A DNA stretch of 64,000 nucleotides from Mesorhizobium sp. CAU 1732 (lineage in GTDB: Bacteria; Pseudomonadota; Alphaproteobacteria; Rhizobiales; Rhizobiaceae), in NCBI RefSeq assembly GCF_039888675.1, contig NZ_JBDQQR010000002.1, forward strand, positions 348,001 through 412,000, read 5' to 3'. The notes beneath the pieces are model-generated. The model had not been told where the DNA came from and made no database searches. It was given only the letters and a program-made list of their open reading frames with translations. Positions 62,351-64,000 of this stretch are shown piece after piece. The position numbers were made by a program, and so were the translations under genes. How positions within the stretch are numbered: position 1 is the first letter of the stretch; the number at the start of each line of letters is the position of its first letter.

Positions 62351-62397
62351 GGCATGCTCCTGTTAATGCGCAAATATTATGCGCATGACGATGCGCA
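62344..62397. promoter_or_regulatory. Four TGCGCA repeats, probable ccdAB operator
   Basis: TGCGCA, itself a palindrome, occurs at 62344, 62367, 62380 and 62392, the first inside the ccdA start (ATGCGCA). The middle pair is separated by an AT-rich spacer. Such clustered repeats suit cooperative binding of a CcdA-type ribbon-helix-helix dimer. Confidence 0.65.
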
Positions 62398-62505
62398 GGC
62401 AAGCAGGTTCCAGTCGAACCACCGTGTCCCGCTGCACGCAACAGTAACAACTTCGTCCGTTCCGCATTAGTGTCATGACGGGCCGAACGAAACGAGGTGG
62501 CGACG

Positions 62506-62901
62506 ATGGCAAAGCGCGGTACGAATGACGCAGAAGGTCCCTCTCCTTCTCACCTGATCGACGAGCGGATCAAGGAGCTGAACGACTGGCGTGGCGAGAC
62601 ACTCGCCCGCATCAGAGCCCTGATCAAGGCGGCCGACCCGGACATCATCGAGGAATGGAAATGGCGCGGCGTTCCGGTGTGGTCGCATGCGGGCATCATT
62701 TGCACGGGCGAAACATACAAGGCTGCCGTGAAGATGACCTTTGCCAAGGGTGCGTCGCTGGAGGACCCGTCCAATCTCTTCAACGCAAGCCTTGAAGGCA
62801 ATACGAGGCGCGCCATCGACTTCCATGAAGGCGACGAAATCGAAGAAGAGGCGCTGAAGACGCTGATCCGCGCTGCAGTAGCGCTGAACGTGGCGCGGTA
62901 G
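62506..62901 (+). CDS. DUF1801 domain protein
   Basis: This 131-residue protein of the DUF1801/YdhG-like fold contains DERIKELNDWRGETLARIRALIKAADPDIIEEWKWRGVPVWSHAGIICTGETYK, then VKMTFAKGASLEDPSNLFNASLEG. Function unknown; the family resembles iron-chaperone-like and small-molecule-binding proteins. ATG at 62506 was chosen with GAGG 8 bases upstream; GTG at 62497 overlaps that site. Confidence 0.85.
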   Translation: MAKRGTNDAEGPSPSHLIDERIKELNDWRGETLARIRALIKAADPDIIEEWKWRGVPVWSHAGIICTGETYKAAVKMTFAKGASLEDPSNLFNASLEGNTRRAIDFHEGDEIEEEALKTLIRAAVALNVAR

Positions 62902-62903
62902 TC

Positions 62904-64000
62904 CTAGCCTTCGATTTCTTCGCGCAGCATTTCCAGTTCCAGCCATTCTTCTTCCATGCCCGCGAGCTTTGCCCGCAGCGCATCGAGTTCGTCGGCCACT
63001 TTCTGGAAACCTGCCGGGTCGCGGTTGTAGAAAGCCGGATCGGCCATTCTGGTTTCGAGCGTGGCCATCTTGGCCTCTGTCTCGGCCATCTGCTTTGGCA
63101 GGTTTTCCAATGCGAACTTCTGCTTGAAGGACAGTTTTTTGGACGCAGACTTCGACTCCGCCGCCTTGATACCTGACGCCCCGGAGCCGCCATTCTGTTT
63201 TTCTGCCTGCCTGGCGCGCGGCGCACGGTCGTCGAGTTTCGCCCCACCACGCTGCGCGAGCATGTCGGAGTAGCCACCGGCATATTCCACCCAACGCCCC
63301 TCGCCTTCCGGCGCGACGACGCTGGTCACGGTGCGATCGAGAAAATCGCGATCATGGCTGACGAGGATGACAGTGCCCGCATAGCCGGACACGAGTTCCT
63401 GCAGGAGATCGAGCGTCTCCATGTCGAGATCGTTTGTCGGCTCGTCGAGCACCAAAAGGTTGGCGGGGCGCGACAGAATGCGTGCCAGCACGAGGCGTGC
63501 GCGTTCGCCGCCCGACAGTTCCCGAACCGGAGTGCGCGCCTGTTCGGGCTTGAACAGGAAGTCCTTCATGTAGGACACGACATGCTTCTGCTCACCATTG
63601 ACGACGAGGCTATCACCGCGCCCGTCCGTCAGATAATGCGCGAGCGTCTCGGTCGGGTCGAGTTCGCGCTTCTGGTCGAGTGCCGCGATGTCGAGGTTCG
63701 CGCCGAGCCGAACGCTGCCCGTATCGGGCGCAAGCTGGCCGATCAGCATCTTCAGAAGCGTCGTCTTGCCCGCACCATTGGGCCCTACCAGACCGACGCG
63801 GTCGCCGCGCTGGATACGGGTCGAGAAGTCGCTCACCACGGTGAGATCGCCGTAGCTCTTCGCGATCTTTTTCGCCTCGATGACGAGCTTGCCGGATTCC
63901 TGGCTGTCGGCCGCGGTCAGGGTCGCAAGCCCCTCGGGGCCTCGCCGCGTACGGAATTGCTGGCGCATGGAGTGGAGATCGCCCAGCCGGCGCATGTTGC
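62904..64000 (-). CDS. ABC-F family ATPase, C-terminal part (gene runs off the window)
   Basis: This is the second half of a duplicated-ATPase ABC-F protein (Uup/translation-factor type). It covers the end of the inter-domain linker and the second cassette: Walker A GPNGAGKTT, signature LSGGERARLVLARIL and Walker B LLVLDEPTNDLD. A glutamate-rich coiled-coil C-terminus (ADELDALRAKLAGMEEEWLELEMLREEIEG) follows, typical of Uup. The frame stays open to the window end, so the start lies beyond 64000. Only the stop and about 365 codons are visible. Confidence 0.92.
   Translation of the reverse strand, partial: NMRRLGDLHSMRQQFRTRRGPEGLATLTAADSQESGKLVIEAKKIAKSYGDLTVVSDFSTRIQRGDRVGLVGPNGAGKTTLLKMLIGQLAPDTGSVRLGANLDIAALDQKRELDPTETLAHYLTDGRGDSLVVNGEQKHVVSYMKDFLFKPEQARTPVRELSGGERARLVLARILSRPANLLVLDEPTNDLDMETLDLLQELVSGYAGTVILVSHDRDFLDRTVTSVVAPEGEGRWVEYAGGYSDMLAQRGGAKLDDRAPRARQAEKQNGGSGASGIKAAESKSASKKLSFKQKFALENLPKQMAETEAKMATLETRMADPAFYNRDPAGFQKVADELDALRAKLAGMEEEWLELEMLREEIEG

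Noticed and set aside
1..64000. CRISPR array, transposon ends or tRNA genes
   Set aside because: I saw no regularly spaced repeats, transposase motifs, paired terminal repeats or cloverleaf-like sequences in the intergenic regions. This was by eye, so a dedicated search could still find a tRNA.

Overview
The window is GC-rich, densely coded chromosomal DNA from an alphaproteobacterium, most likely a member of the Hyphomicrobiales near Mesorhizobium and other Phyllobacteriaceae. The best taxonomic clue is the right end: transketolase, gapdh, pgk and a class I fructose-bisphosphate aldolase lie in a row, divergent from a DUF4164 gene and zapA, an order I know from this group. Many ABC and TRAP importers, acyl-CoA enzymes and ATGA-overlapping operons also fit. 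I saw no rRNA, tRNA, CRISPR array, phage or insertion sequence.

Layout. (1) 29-1995: a soluble GAF histidine kinase and its response regulator. (2) 2032-15632: a 12-gene leftward catabolic operon behind an IclR regulator. It encodes two family III CoA-transferase-type proteins (one a probable alpha-methylacyl-CoA racemase), an acyl-CoA dehydrogenase, a Cat1-type CoA-transferase, MaoC hydratase, CitE-type lyase, a TRAP importer, an MFS carrier, a second MaoC-like protein and an acyl-CoA synthetase. The enzyme set resembles itaconate/methylsuccinate (C5 branched dicarboxylate) degradation. (3) 15811-22313: a tightly coupled six-gene operon of unknown purpose (P450, GNAT-like membrane-anchored protein, ThiF/E1-like protein, polytopic membrane protein, YghO/GNAT-like protein, Acg-type nitroreductase). 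(4) 22432-26289: a Gram-negative sortase with its single LPxTA-tailed VIT/vWA substrate, and a divergent XRE regulator. (5) 26329-28049: panC-panB. (6) 28251-40139: a peptide-scavenging region with a dipeptide-type ABC importer, amidohydrolase, LysR regulator, M55 D-aminopeptidase, S58/DmpA peptidase and M81 (MlrC-like) metallopeptidase.

(7) 40174-48610: a divergent locus built around a GntR regulator. Leftward are livG-livF-livH-livM and an aldo/keto reductase fused to a RidA-like domain. Rightward are gntR, a TIGR04076-like gene, a second aldo/keto reductase and a periplasmic binding protein. (8) 48803-55375: assorted small operons: TM2 protein, WYL regulator, DUF1127 protein with a hairpin over its ribosome binding site, SDR dehydrogenase, short Hsp70/YegD-like protein, prpE, a 53-residue membrane protein and an SGNH hydrolase. 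(9) 55457-60869: fba, pgk, gap and tkt. (10) 61147-64000: DUF4164, zapA, a chromosomal ccdAB-like pair, a DUF1801 protein and a truncated ABC-F ATPase.

The most promising undescribed system is the six-gene ThiF/P450/GNAT/nitroreductase operon. Next are the AKR-RidA fusion locus and the IclR-controlled branched-dicarboxylate operon, which has recognisable shared operators. All assignments come from reading motifs and context; no similarity search was possible.
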